Assembly (NCBI GenBank): GCA_020073085.1
Contig: JAIQFV010000018.1
Coordinates: 43,089-107,088, forward strand
DNA from: Terriglobia bacterium
Lineage (GTDB): Bacteria > Acidobacteriota > Terriglobia > JAIQFV01
Length of the DNA stretch: 64,000 nt
Direction of reading: 5' to 3'
A program made the translations under genes and the position numbers. Below the pieces are notes generated by a model. That model saw only the letters and a program-made list of their open reading frames with translations. It was not told where the DNA came from and did no database searches. Below, piece by piece: positions 54,645 to 63,729 of the stretch; the first letter of the stretch is position 1; the number at the start of each line of letters is the position of its first letter.

Positions 54645-55847
54645 ATGGAAATTCAAATCCCATCAACCCCGACCGACCAGCTGGCCGAACTGAACCCCGA
54701 CCTGAGAAGCGTCCAGATCAAAGATTTTGAAGATAAGCTCCAGGACCGAGTTGTCGGCCAAGGGCGCGCAGTGAGACGGATGTCAGATCTGTTCCAGATC
54801 TACCAGGCCGGCATGAGCGTGCCGGGACGCCCGATTGGTAACCTTCTCTTTTTGGGTCCGACAGGATCGGGAAAGACCCGCCTCGTCGAAGCGGCGGCCG
54901 AGGTCCTGTTTGGCGACAGCAACGCCTATGTCAAGATCGATTGTGGAGAGTTTCAGCACAGTCATGAAATTGCCAAGCTGGTGGGATCGCCTCCGGGTTA
55001 TTTGGGCCATCGCGAAACCCAACCCGTGCTGACCCAGGAAGCGCTGGATCGTTTTCACAACGACCGGATGAAAATCACCCTCGTTTTGTTTGACGAGATC
55101 GAGAAGGCGAGCGACGCCCTTTGGAAATTATTGCTTGGAATCCTCGACAAAGCCACTCTTACTCTCGGGGATAACCGTCGTGTCGATTTTTCGAAATGCA
55201 TCATCGTCATGACCTCGAACTTGGGCGGCGGAGAGATCAGCCGCATGATGATGGGCACTGGTTTAGGTTTTGCCACCGCGCAACAGAAATACGACTCGCC
55301 CGAAACCGATGATTTCGTCTATCGAACGGCGCTGGAGTCGGCCAAGCGGAAGTTCTCACCTGAGTTCATGAACCGGATTGACAAGGTCATCGTGTTCCGT
55401 CCGCTAAAGGCAGAGCACCTCTCCAAGATCCTCGATATTGAGCTGAGCTATGTGCAGCAACGAATTCTGAATTCTCAATCTGAAAACAAGTTCGTCTTCC
55501 ATTGTTCTGATGCTGCTCGGGAGTTTCTCCTGAAGGAGGGGACTGACCCGCAATACGGCGCCCGGCCCCTCAAGCGGACCATCGAACGACAGATCGTCTT
55601 CCCCCTGGCCAACTTGACCGCAACCAAGCAAATCGCGTTGGGGGACTTCATTCAGGTAGACTACCGTTCCAACTCCAACCGTCTTGTGTTCCTGAAGGCG
55701 CAGGAAGGCGCCATCATTCATGCGCCGGCAATCCCAACAGTCTCGGCCGAGAGCACAGCGGCCGAAGCGGGAGTGCCTGCTTCAACAAATGCCGGGGCAG
55801 AAGAAAAACCCCATATCTTCCCCTATTCGAAATTGAAGACCCAATAG
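54645..55847 (+). CDS. stand-alone Clp-type (AAA_2) AAA+ ATPase
   Basis: A 400-residue AAA+ protein. Residues ~30-240 resemble the second AAA+ domain of ClpA/ClpB: Walker A LFLGPTGSGKTRLVEAA, the pore-type GSPPGYLGHRE, Walker B TLVLFDEIEKASDALWK, sensor 1 IIVMTSNLG and Arg-finger region SPEFMNRIDKVIVFRPL. A ClpB-D2-small domain follows (YGARPLKRTIERQIVFPLAN). There is no first AAA+ domain, no N-terminal Clp domain and no zinc finger as in ClpX. AAAGGAG precedes the ATG. Preceded by a sigma-54-like promoter. It likely unfolds or disassembles a specific client; the client is unknown. Confidence 0.85.
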   Translation: MEIQIPSTPTDQLAELNPDLRSVQIKDFEDKLQDRVVGQGRAVRRMSDLFQIYQAGMSVPGRPIGNLLFLGPTGSGKTRLVEAAAEVLFGDSNAYVKIDCGEFQHSHEIAKLVGSPPGYLGHRETQPVLTQEALDRFHNDRMKITLVLFDEIEKASDALWKLLLGILDKATLTLGDNRRVDFSKCIIVMTSNLGGGEISRMMMGTGLGFATAQQKYDSPETDDFVYRTALESAKRKFSPEFMNRIDKVIVFRPLKAEHLSKILDIELSYVQQRILNSQSENKFVFHCSDAAREFLLKEGTDPQYGARPLKRTIERQIVFPLANLTATKQIALGDFIQVDYRSNSNRLVFLKAQEGAIIHAPAIPTVSAESTAAEAGVPASTNAGAEEKPHIFPYSKLKTQ

Positions 55848-56168
55848 ACTGGGAAGGCCTTACATCAAGAATTCGGGGAGGCACAATAGGAAGGGGCAAG
55901 ATCGCCGGGTTTAATCAAGCCTCTTCCCTGTCCCCCTTACTCCGTCGCCGGATCAGCAGCTCGTCCTCTCTCCCAGCCATCCCAAATCATCTCACCAGGT
56001 CGAAATCCTCGACGCCCGGCAGCCTTTTTCGTAAGAGAAGCGTCTCGAAGGGAATTCGGATCCGTTTTCCCTGCTGACAGCAAAGAAGATGCTGGGAGGG
56101 GATCCGTCCATTCTCCCATCGCATAAAGGGGACTTTATCTCGAGAGAGGTCAAGACCCGTTCCCCAAA

Positions 56169-56217
56169 TGGACGATTTCGTGGGGCATCAGCAAAAAAAA
56201 ATCGCCTCAGGGTATAT
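56169..56217. promoter_or_regulatory. conserved upstream island A1 (TGGA..TTTC..A-tract..GGTATAT)
   Basis: The elements TGGA, TTTC, a run of nine A, then TC and GGTATAT appear here and again at 63000-63048 without gaps. The distance from GGTATAT to the next island is 244 bp in both places. It could be an enhancer or structural element ahead of a sigma-54-like promoter. Confidence 0.55.
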
Positions 56218-56454
56218 TTTGGAGGCCCCATTCTCACCCTTATTGGTCGGGAGAGAAATCCACAGTCGTGGGCTCTTCCACACTCATTCTGAAACACAGT
56301 GGCATTTGAGTGAAATCCCTTGATACACTTGTCCGCCTTCCAACCCCCCGCCCATTTTCCCTCTGTAACACCCCCACATCACATTCGCCCAGGAGTTAAC
56401 CAGCACAGGTCTCAATCTTCCAGAGATGCGTGATCCTGCTACGTCATTGTGAGG

Positions 56455-56473
56455 GTAAGTCGTTGTATTTATG
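56455..56473. promoter_or_regulatory. conserved upstream island A2 (GTAAGTcgTTGTATTtATG)
   Basis: GTAAGTCGTTGTATTTATG matches 16 of 19 bases with the block at 63286. It starts 144 bp upstream of the sigma-54-like site (143 bp in the other copy), the usual distance for an activator binding site. Confidence 0.55.
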
Positions 56474-56598
56474 ACTCTAGTACAATCTCGTGCAATTCAG
56501 TGACGACGCCAGTATTGTCACCGGCCATCGCACAAGTTTCAATTTGTGAGGACTGTCTCAGACCCCCTTCATAGTCAAATTATTCCGTCAACTGCCGT

Positions 56599-56616
56599 TT
56601 GGCACTTAGCCTGCAA
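56599..56616 (+). promoter_or_regulatory. sigma-54-like promoter of the PKD-type protein gene
   Basis: TTGGCACTTAGCCTGCAA has a consensus -24 and GG-N10-GC spacing; the -12 is CTGC instead of TTGC. It lies ~230 bp upstream of the ATG at 56846. Confidence 0.55.
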
Positions 56617-56845
56617 GATGGTGAGCGTACTTCCAAGCCGCCGCGAAGTATGGAAGTGCCTTTCAGGGCCACCGCCGAGGTGGATTACCTCGTCCTCTTG
56701 TGCCCTCGAAGTGTGTCTTAGCGGCTTTGAGGTGGTTGATAAGAAATACGAGAAAGAACGGGTCCATGAGGAGACGACATAGTAAGGATCATACGATAAA
56801 CGCTCTCGTAAATAAGAAGACCAAAAGGACAAAAAGGAGACCTTC

Positions 56846-59800
56846 ATGAACATCAATCGGGTAGTAAATTTAAGAAGGCGAACCAGCCTCATGGGGCATT
56901 GGGCGTCATTCACAGTGGCGCTGCTGTTACTTGCCTTCCTGGCCTCGACCGGCACGGTCATGGCCCAGGGGCCGGTTTCACCAACGCAGTTTGACATCAC
57001 GGGCTTCCTCCAGGAGGCCACGCTGACCACGGCTGGTGACGCCCATTCCGGCGGTACCTTGAAGGTCAACGGCCATGTGGTGATCGTGCCCCGGGAAACG
57101 ATCGTGATTCTCCCGGCCAACGCGCTGACATGGCAGGAACTGTTTGCTCAGGCTCCGGCTCCCTACACCGGCGCAGCAACGGGCATGGCGATGACTGACG
57201 TTCCAACGCCCCTCACCCAATATGAAGTCGAGGCGGTGGGCAATCGCGTGGGGGACACTTACATTGCCGGGCTCATCTTCATCTCCCAGCAGACCTTGAA
57301 CAACGGTGCTGGGTTCATCAACTTCATCGACTACACTCTCGGCGAGATGCGCGTCGGCGGCGTGATCGGGTCCTCTACCACCGGCACCCGGGTGCGCCTC
57401 AACGATCCCACGGGAAAGTTCGGTCGAGCCATGACTGCGGATCAACGGTTCACGCTCGACCCGGATAACCCGACCATTAAGAGCGGAACCGGCTATCCGA
57501 TGTGCTTCCCGCGTGTCACCGCGGATCCAATCGTTGCCGGCAACGCCGACGATCCTCTGTGCCCTCTGGGTAATCGACCGAGGGATCTGACAGGCGCTTT
57601 TGTCGGCAGCTTCTCCACAAACGATCCAGTCGCTGCTCCGGGCGCGTTCCCGGACGCGACCAAACAGGCGCCTTTCGAGGTCGGTGACTACGTCAGTTTC
57701 GCGGGAACGCTTGTTACCGATGCCGCCACTCCCACAACGGGTCCGTGGCCGGCCAACGGAACAGCTGGTACTTACATCTCGGCTCACACCATCACCAGCA
57801 ATGTCGCCATCTTCACCATGTCGGGAACCAACCCTGTCTATGTGGAAACCGATGTGTTCCTGATCGGCACCGGAGGACTGACGGTCCTCGGCGGCACCGA
57901 GGCGACGGTCCGAACACGGTTCGAGGGAATGACCACCGACCCGACCCGTACCATCCACCTGTATGGCATCGATTTGGGTACCCTCACGGGAGCCACGACG
58001 GATCGTGACTGGGGCACCATCGGCGTTGATCCAGGCCCGCCCGCGGGCGCAGTCAGAGGGCGTTGGCGCTTCCGCCCCCCATGTGCACCCTTTGGGACCA
58101 TTGTCACAAAACCTGACAAGCAATGCGTCATGAACGCGGCTAACACCTTCCTGCCGCCCACACGAGAAATGAGGGCGGTGGTCGAAGGCGCATGGGTCCC
58201 TGGGCAGACCACAACCTCGGCCAACGGGCTCATCTACGGGCAGTACCATGCCCCGATCATGTTGTACATCTTCCCGGAGAACATCCCCGGATCCCCGGTC
58301 GTACCTAATAACTTCGAGGATATTCAGTTCCTCGCCTGCGGTGGTTATACCTCCTCTGCAGGAACCCTTGTAGGACAGCTTAATCCCTGGCCCGGTGCGG
58401 CAGCACCGTCGCTCGCGGGTTGCCCGGGTTCGACCGCGGCTCCTGTCGCCAACGCCGGGGCTGCGCAAACGGTAGCTTCCGGGGCGGCTGTGTCGCTCAA
58501 CGGCAGTGCCTCAACTGGGACGGCGCCCTTGACCTTCTCTTGGGTCCAAGCCGCCACAGATGTTCCGCAGGTGGCCCTTACCGGTGCCAATACCGCCACT
58601 CCGAGCTTTACGGCACCCCTTGTCGCCGCAACAACGGTATTGAACTTCACACTGACGGTGACGAATGGCGCAGGATCCTCCTCCGCCTCAACGACAGTTA
58701 CTGTCAACCCAGCGCCCCCCACCGCTAACCCCATCCCGGCCCTGACCGTGGTTTCGGGTTCTGTGGCGACGCTGACGGCCACTTGCACTGATCCTCAAGG
58801 GTTGGCGTGCACCTTCAGCTGGCTTCAGACCTCCGGAACGCCAACGGTCCTCACTCCGAATCCCTTTAGCGGCGCGACCATCAGCTTCACCCTCACGCTG
58901 CCCGCGGGGACGACCACTAGCACCGTCCTCCAGTTCCAGGTGACGGCGACAAATTCCGCTGGTCTCAGCTCGGCGCCGGTGCTCACTTCGGTCACGGTCA
59001 ACCCCAGCGTCACGGCCCCTGTCGCCAACGCTGGCTCGGCCCAGACGGTGGCTTCCGGTGCGCCTGTGTCACTCAATGGCAACGCCTCCACGGGAACAGC
59101 TCCTTTGACCTTCGCTTGGGTCCAGGCCGCCACAGATGTTCCGCAGGTAGCCCTTACGGGAGCGAATACTGCCACTCCAAGCTTCACGGCACCCATTGTG
59201 GCCGCGACCACAGTGCTGAACTTCACGCTTACCGTGTCGAACAGCGCCGGGTCCTCCTCCGCCTCCGTGGCGATCACGGTCAACGCGGCAACAGGTCCCA
59301 CCGTCAACCCCATCGCGGCCCTGACCGTTGCGTCGGGAACGCAGGTGTCGATGACGGCGACTTGCACCGATCCTCAAGGGCTGGCCTGCACCTTCAGCTG
59401 GCTCCAAACGGGCGGAGCGCCGATAGTCCTTAACCCGAATCCCTTCAGTGGCGCGACGATCAGCTTCACCCTCACGCTGCCAGTGGGAACAATCACCAAC
59501 ACCGTCCTGCAGTTCCAAGTGACGGCGAAGAACTCAGTCGGTGTCAGTTCAGCGCCGGTGCTCACTTCGGTCACGGTCAAACCGCCGGCGGATGGCATCA
59601 CCATCGTTACGGCAGTGTACCGGATTGGAAAGCAGCGCCTGGACCTCACCGTCACCGATACGATCGTCAGCCCGAACGTGATCCTGACCTTGCAGCCCTA
59701 TATTACAAAGGGCGGAACCCTCTTTACGCCTCCAAAGGGGACGCTCACGAACAATGGCGGAGGGAACTACGTTCTTACCCTGGTGGGAGCACCTGAACCC

Positions 59801-59887
59801 GCCGTTCCGCCAGCAAAGCCCTTGGTGGTCACATCCAACCTGGGAGGGGCCAGCGCACCTTCGGCTCTTACCCTCATCCGTCAGTAA
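56846..59887 (+). CDS. large secreted protein with PKD/Ig-like repeats, unknown N-terminal region
   Basis: A 1013-residue exported protein (signal FTVALLLLAFLASTGTVMAQ). Residues ~40-525 are not recognised; they include VNGHVVIVPRETIVILPANA, LIFISQQTLNNGAGFINFID, EVGDYVSFAGTLV and several Cys. Residues ~532-915 hold two tandem copies of a 192-residue PKD/Ig-like pair (VANAGAAQTVASGAAVSLNG..., then TATCTDPQGLACTFSWLQT...), followed by a ~100-residue end domain. AAGGAG precedes the ATG, and a strong terminator follows. A sigma-54-like promoter lies upstream. An extracellular or surface role is likely; enzymatic activity is not evident. Confidence 0.8.
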   Translation: MNINRVVNLRRRTSLMGHWASFTVALLLLAFLASTGTVMAQGPVSPTQFDITGFLQEATLTTAGDAHSGGTLKVNGHVVIVPRETIVILPANALTWQELFAQAPAPYTGAATGMAMTDVPTPLTQYEVEAVGNRVGDTYIAGLIFISQQTLNNGAGFINFIDYTLGEMRVGGVIGSSTTGTRVRLNDPTGKFGRAMTADQRFTLDPDNPTIKSGTGYPMCFPRVTADPIVAGNADDPLCPLGNRPRDLTGAFVGSFSTNDPVAAPGAFPDATKQAPFEVGDYVSFAGTLVTDAATPTTGPWPANGTAGTYISAHTITSNVAIFTMSGTNPVYVETDVFLIGTGGLTVLGGTEATVRTRFEGMTTDPTRTIHLYGIDLGTLTGATTDRDWGTIGVDPGPPAGAVRGRWRFRPPCAPFGTIVTKPDKQCVMNAANTFLPPTREMRAVVEGAWVPGQTTTSANGLIYGQYHAPIMLYIFPENIPGSPVVPNNFEDIQFLACGGYTSSAGTLVGQLNPWPGAAAPSLAGCPGSTAAPVANAGAAQTVASGAAVSLNGSASTGTAPLTFSWVQAATDVPQVALTGANTATPSFTAPLVAATTVLNFTLTVTNGAGSSSASTTVTVNPAPPTANPIPALTVVSGSVATLTATCTDPQGLACTFSWLQTSGTPTVLTPNPFSGATISFTLTLPAGTTTSTVLQFQVTATNSAGLSSAPVLTSVTVNPSVTAPVANAGSAQTVASGAPVSLNGNASTGTAPLTFAWVQAATDVPQVALTGANTATPSFTAPIVAATTVLNFTLTVSNSAGSSSASVAITVNAATGPTVNPIAALTVASGTQVSMTATCTDPQGLACTFSWLQTGGAPIVLNPNPFSGATISFTLTLPVGTITNTVLQFQVTAKNSVGVSSAPVLTSVTVKPPADGITIVTAVYRIGKQRLDLTVTDTIVSPNVILTLQPYITKGGTLFTPPKGTLTNNGGGNYVLTLVGAPEPAVPPAKPLVVTSNLGGASAPSALTLIRQ
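58439..59590 (+). repeat. tandem 576-bp in-frame duplication inside the PKD-type gene
   Basis: A unit beginning GC(T/C)CCTGTCGCCAACGC starts at 58439 and again at 59015, exactly 576 bp (192 codons) apart. Long stretches are nearly identical (for example GCCACAGATGTTCCGCAGGT in both). This is a recent in-frame duplication of the PKD/Ig pair. Confidence 0.85.
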
Positions 59888-59898
59888 CTTGACCTACA

Positions 59899-59933
59899 GT
59901 GGTCGAAGAGCAGTGTTCCTGCTCTTCGACCAC
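59899..59933 (+). terminator. strong terminator of the PKD-type gene
   Basis: GTGGTCGAAGAGCAG (59899-59913) and CTGCTCTTCGACCAC (59919-59933) form a perfect 15-bp stem with a TGTTC loop 12 bp after the stop, followed by ACCCTTTCTC. Confidence 0.85.
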
Positions 59934-60242
59934 ACCCTTTCTCGTTGGCCTGTTTGACCCCCTCTTAAAATGACATAACGTGTTCAAAGTGTGTTAGAAA
60001 CAAAGCACTTAATAAAATGCCACACATTACGTCAAGGCTATATTTAATTGAGACCTTCTAAACCCTCTATAAGAGACGGGACCCGGATGCCCTGATTGAG
60101 AATTGAAGATTGGGCGGGTGCCAGAAATGAACTGACGTGAGGGCCGATGAGAAAAGAACTCAGCACTGCAAACCTAGACGAGTATCTTGATCAAAAGAGG
60201 ACTCGAAGGTCCCAAAGACAAACGCATAAAGGAGAGTTAAAA
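59934..60242. other. intergenic region ahead of the 60243 gene
   Basis: About 310 bp, locally AT-rich. No sigma-54-like site and no copy of the conserved islands is seen here. Confidence 0.45.
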
Positions 60243-62657
60243 ATGAGAGGCATTTTGCAAAAGATGTGTATGGTAGCGATTTTCTGTCTGGTCGCAGTCT
60301 GCGTTCAGGCCCAAACGACGTGCCCCAGTGCCCAAATGATCAGCCCCACCGACGGGTCGACGCTACCAGCAGGTGCAGTCACCTTTACGTGGTGCAACGC
60401 AGGTGCCGACTACTTCCTGACGGTAGAAAGCGTGGTTGGCGCCCATGATATTTTCTTTGGCTTCATCGGGGGTGTGGGCCCAGGCGCCGGCTTTAATACC
60501 ATAACGCTTGGTCCTGCATGCGCCCCAACCTCGCCTATCACGTGCATCCCCGCGAAGGGCGAGACCATCCACGTCACGCTGGACACAGTGAGAGCTAAGA
60601 CCATTATCGCGTCCGTCCAGTACACTTACACTGCGGCGAGTTCGGCTCCCGTGACCCCAGCTGTTACGAGCACCACCGTCGCCAGCCAATCGGCGACTTT
60701 CAGCAACAGTATTCAGAACGTCACCCTCGCTGCGACGGTAGCAGGAGTGAACGTGAACCAGGGGACGATCACCTTTCAGGTGATGGACGGAGCCAGCAAT
60801 ATCGGGACTGCGGTGACCTCCAGCACACTGACCAACGGCGCCGCCAGCGTTGTCTATGCACTGCCTGCCGGCACGGCCCCAAAGACCTATTCGATTCAAG
60901 CCAACTACTCCGGTGGCCCCAACTTTCAGTCCAGTAGCGCGACCGGAACCTTGATTGTGAATGCGGCGGCGCCGGGCGCGGCCCTGACGAGCACAGCAGT
61001 CAATGGCAAGACTATTACTTTCAGCAACAGCCTACAGAGCGTTCCGCTGACGGCTTCGATTGTTGGTCCATCTGTAAACCAGGGAACCGTCACGTTCCAA
61101 GTGATGGATGGCACCAGCAATATTGGGAGCGCTGTAACCTCGCCGACCGTGGTCAGTGGCGTGGCCAGTGTGGTTTACACACTTCCCGACGGAACTGTTC
61201 CCAAGAATTACACGATCGAGGCAACTTATTCAGGCGGGCCAAATTTCCAGGCCAGCAGCGGGACTGGGACGCTGTCCGTTTCCGGCGACCCGAGTTTGAC
61301 AATGACCTTCCAACTTCCACCCGACGGCGGCTCTGCGATCTCCTCTGGAGCAGGCGCCCTGGCGGTCGATTTCGGGGAGATGAGTGCATCGACATCGACA
61401 AATCCAGTGGCTATCGCAAACTTCAGCTTTAGCAACGGAGCGTTGGTGACGGAAGCCGGTGTGCCGGCAGCGACCATCATGAAGTCGGCACGATTGTTCG
61501 TCGATTACAGCGCCGACAGAAACAGCGGATTTGCGCTAGTGAATCCGGGCAGGACCGCCATAACGATTCAAGCGGATTTGAAGGACGCCAGTGGAGTGAC
61601 GGTCGCATCCACTGCAGTACCCATGGGACCGCGCAGTCATACAGCGATGTTCGTGAATCAGTTGCTGGCGACCTTGCCGAGTCCATTCCTCGGGACCGTG
61701 ACTCTGACGAGCTCGAATGGCTTCGCGGCCGTGAACTTGAGCACAGCCACGAGCGGACGCAACGAGATGTTGTTCAGTGCCCTTCCCGTGGCGGACTTGG
61801 GGAACCCTTCTTCAGGATCGCGACTGATTCTGTCGCAGATTGTCGACGGCGGCGGGAATCCGACCCAGATCCTACTGATGAACCCTTCTGCAGCCGCACA
61901 GAGCATCGGGAAGGTGGAGTTGTTCGATGACAGTGGCGCACCCCTGGCTCTGGACTTTGGGGCTGCCTCGGGCCCACAGAGCGCCCTGACCTTCGCCATC
62001 TCGCCGGACGGTATGGTGAAATTCGCAACGACGGGAAAAGGTGCCCTGCGAGTGGGTTATGCGATGGTGACGGTAAGCGCAGGTCCTTTGCCGGTGGGAA
62101 ATGGCGTGTTCCAGTTCAATCAGGCGTCAGGACTGGTGAGTCAAGCCGGAGTGCCTGATAGTCCGCAAACAACCTCGGCAAGGTTGTACGTAGAGGTCGC
62201 CTCTGCCCCGTTAAGCCGGAACACAGGAATCGCGATGGTCAACCGTAACGCCACGGCGTCAGTCTTGACGCTTACTTTGAACGGGCTGGACGGGACGACG
62301 CAGGGGGCAACATTGACCCTTGGGCCAAACGAGCACGTCGCAAAGTTCATCACTGAGCTATTCCCCAGCTTACCTGCAGACTATCGTGGGGTGCTGAACA
62401 TTGCCAGCACACAGCCCTCCAGCTTCTTGACATTGCGGCTGACGACCAACGAGCGTGCCGAGTCCATCTATTCGACGCTACCGGTCGCGGATCTGAACCG
62501 TCCTTCCCAGGGAATCCAGATTCTGCCACAAATCGTCAACGGGGGCGGATACAAAACTCAAACGATCGTACTGAGTACGTCAAACGGACCAGGAGAGGTG
62601 TACATCAACTTCTTCAACGAGGCTGGAAGCAGTGTCCCGTTGGCGACGCTCCAATAG
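60243..62657 (+). CDS. secreted Ig-repeat protein with two copies of the unnamed module
   Basis: An 804-residue exported protein. AAAGGAG ahead of the ATG at 60243 fixes the start, giving the signal MCMVAIFCLVAVCVQAQTTC. Residues ~30-130 resemble a fibronectin/IPT-like N-domain. Residues ~140-340 hold two Ig-like repeats (ITFQVMDGASNIGTAVTSST, VTFQVMDGTSNIGSAVTSPT). Two copies of the module shared with the 22514 protein follow: ~398-590 (GVPAATIMKSARLFVDYSAD, PVADL, ILSQIVDGGGNPTQIL) and ~629-804 (GVPDSPQTTSARLYVEVA, PVADLNRPSQGIQILPQIVN). No anchor is visible. Probably extracellular or surface-exposed. Confidence 0.78.
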   Translation: MRGILQKMCMVAIFCLVAVCVQAQTTCPSAQMISPTDGSTLPAGAVTFTWCNAGADYFLTVESVVGAHDIFFGFIGGVGPGAGFNTITLGPACAPTSPITCIPAKGETIHVTLDTVRAKTIIASVQYTYTAASSAPVTPAVTSTTVASQSATFSNSIQNVTLAATVAGVNVNQGTITFQVMDGASNIGTAVTSSTLTNGAASVVYALPAGTAPKTYSIQANYSGGPNFQSSSATGTLIVNAAAPGAALTSTAVNGKTITFSNSLQSVPLTASIVGPSVNQGTVTFQVMDGTSNIGSAVTSPTVVSGVASVVYTLPDGTVPKNYTIEATYSGGPNFQASSGTGTLSVSGDPSLTMTFQLPPDGGSAISSGAGALAVDFGEMSASTSTNPVAIANFSFSNGALVTEAGVPAATIMKSARLFVDYSADRNSGFALVNPGRTAITIQADLKDASGVTVASTAVPMGPRSHTAMFVNQLLATLPSPFLGTVTLTSSNGFAAVNLSTATSGRNEMLFSALPVADLGNPSSGSRLILSQIVDGGGNPTQILLMNPSAAAQSIGKVELFDDSGAPLALDFGAASGPQSALTFAISPDGMVKFATTGKGALRVGYAMVTVSAGPLPVGNGVFQFNQASGLVSQAGVPDSPQTTSARLYVEVASAPLSRNTGIAMVNRNATASVLTLTLNGLDGTTQGATLTLGPNEHVAKFITELFPSLPADYRGVLNIASTQPSSFLTLRLTTNERAESIYSTLPVADLNRPSQGIQILPQIVNGGGYKTQTIVLSTSNGPGEVYINFFNEAGSSVPLATLQ

Positions 62658-62765
62658 TGAGGACTGCGAGAGCAGGCAGTGGACCATTGGCTCGACCACC
62701 TATGGAGTGTGAGAGGTTGCGTCGAGCGTCGAATTAAGTCCACTGAAGTATTACGAAGCGAGCCA

Positions 62766-62791
62766 GGCCCCCGAGAATTACGTCGGGGGCC
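62766..62791 (+). terminator. GC hairpin after the 60243 gene
   Basis: GGCCCCCGA and TCGGGGGCC form a 9-bp stem with an 8-nt loop, ~110 bp after the stop. No T tract follows, so termination is tentative. Confidence 0.5.
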
Positions 62792-62999
62792 GGCGAGCAT
62801 CGCGGCAGCCTCCGAATGCATGGATGGCCCACCTTTTACCCTGACTCGAATCCAAGATCCCTCACCCGAATAAGACTCAAACCAGAACCTTACGCCTGAA
62901 GCACGGGAGACCTCTTATCTTTCCGCGGATTTCTCGTGAGCGGTCTTGCCTGCTAAGTCTCAGACTTGAATGGTGATCATGGGAGCAACATTGCCCCTT

Positions 63000-63048
63000 T
63001 GGATAGTTTCCTTTGGGGGCCACTAAAAAAAATCTTCTTGGGGTATAT
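63000..63048. promoter_or_regulatory. conserved upstream island B1
   Basis: Copy of the island at 56169: TGGA, TTTC, an eight-A tract with TC, then GGTATAT, with identical internal spacing (TTTC to GGTATAT 35 bp in both). Confidence 0.55.
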
Positions 63049-63285
63049 CTATTCAGGGCTGAGGATACCCTATAGGGTCGGAGGAAAAACTCAAAGGACG
63101 GCGAGGTGTGCCGGACCATTATAGAACACAATGGGCTCAGCATAGATTTAAGCTGAAACATGCGGCTTTGTGTGGTCAGAGTGGAGCGTGCAGTTTTTAA
63201 CCCGCTCGAACGATGATCTAATTCCATGCGGCCATACTGTGAGTGTCCTTGACGCAGCAAGGGAGGCCTTTCTCCTGCTGACGAT

Positions 63286-63304
63286 GTAAGTAATTGTATT
63301 CATG
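63286..63304. promoter_or_regulatory. conserved upstream island B2 (GTAAGTaaTTGTATTcATG)
   Basis: GTAAGTAATTGTATTCATG, 16/19 identical to 56455-56473, 244 bp downstream of island B1 and 143 bp upstream of the sigma-54-like site. Confidence 0.55.
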
Positions 63305-63428
63305 GGCTTCAGATCATCCGCAGCCCCCCCTCTTTCCACGCCATTCTGTCCACGACTCGAAGGAACACAACTTAAACCGAGACTCCTTCTCACCTAAGTC
63401 TACCCCTGCCTCACAAATATCAACCAAC

Positions 63429-63446
63429 TTGGCACGCTGTTTGCTA
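63429..63446 (+). promoter_or_regulatory. sigma-54-like promoter of the di-heme peroxidase gene
   Basis: TTGGCACGCTGTTTGCTA is a near-perfect match to TTGGCACG-N4-TTGCW with GG-N10-GC spacing. It lies ~285 bp upstream of the ATG at 63730. Confidence 0.75.
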
Positions 63447-63729
63447 TATCGTTTTGTGTACATTGGATGAATCGCGTATTGAGGTGAAGACCGAGACCGA
63501 CCCTCCGATCCCACTGAAGTAAGTAACATGAATTCAAGCGCCTTGGTCATGGGGGGATGTGTGCTTATACACTGTAAGGATCCTTCCGGCCGGTCGAATC
63601 GATTAGGAATTTGTAATGACGGATTTCAAGCTGGTTCAAACCTCGGGTCCCCCGTCAAATCCCATGCACTGATTCAACTTCAGATTTTGATTGGAACAGA
63701 GAAGAACGGTAGGACCACTGGAGGTAAGT

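Larger units (their letters stand above)
55848..56845. other. long upstream region of the PKD-type protein gene
   Basis: About 1 kb without a supportable gene. It contains the conserved islands at 56169-56217 and 56455-56473 and the sigma-54-like site at 56599, followed by a ~230-nt leader. Short ORFs (for example 55992-56297 minus) are considered shadows of the conserved islands. Confidence 0.6.
62658..63729. other. long upstream region of the di-heme peroxidase gene
   Basis: About 1.07 kb without a supportable gene. It holds a GC hairpin, the second copies of both conserved islands, a palindrome CCCTATAGGG (63068-63077), a sigma-54-like promoter and a ~285-nt leader. The minus-strand ORF at 62877-63260 is judged spurious. 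Confidence 0.6.

Noticed and set aside
55992..56297. Minus-strand ORF with a YT-RRFF segment also seen in the ORF at 62877-63260
   Set aside because: The similarity arises from the conserved DNA islands (same spacing, offset a multiple of three); there is no ribosome-binding site or wider protein similarity.
56616..56845. c-di-GMP (GEMM) or other known riboswitch in the long leaders
   Set aside because: No match to the conserved core sequences that I know; the leaders look unstructured by eye.
22514..62657. PEP-CTERM/exosortase substrates behind sigma-54 promoters
   Set aside because: Neither large secreted protein ends in a Pro-Glu-Pro motif, membrane helix and basic tail.
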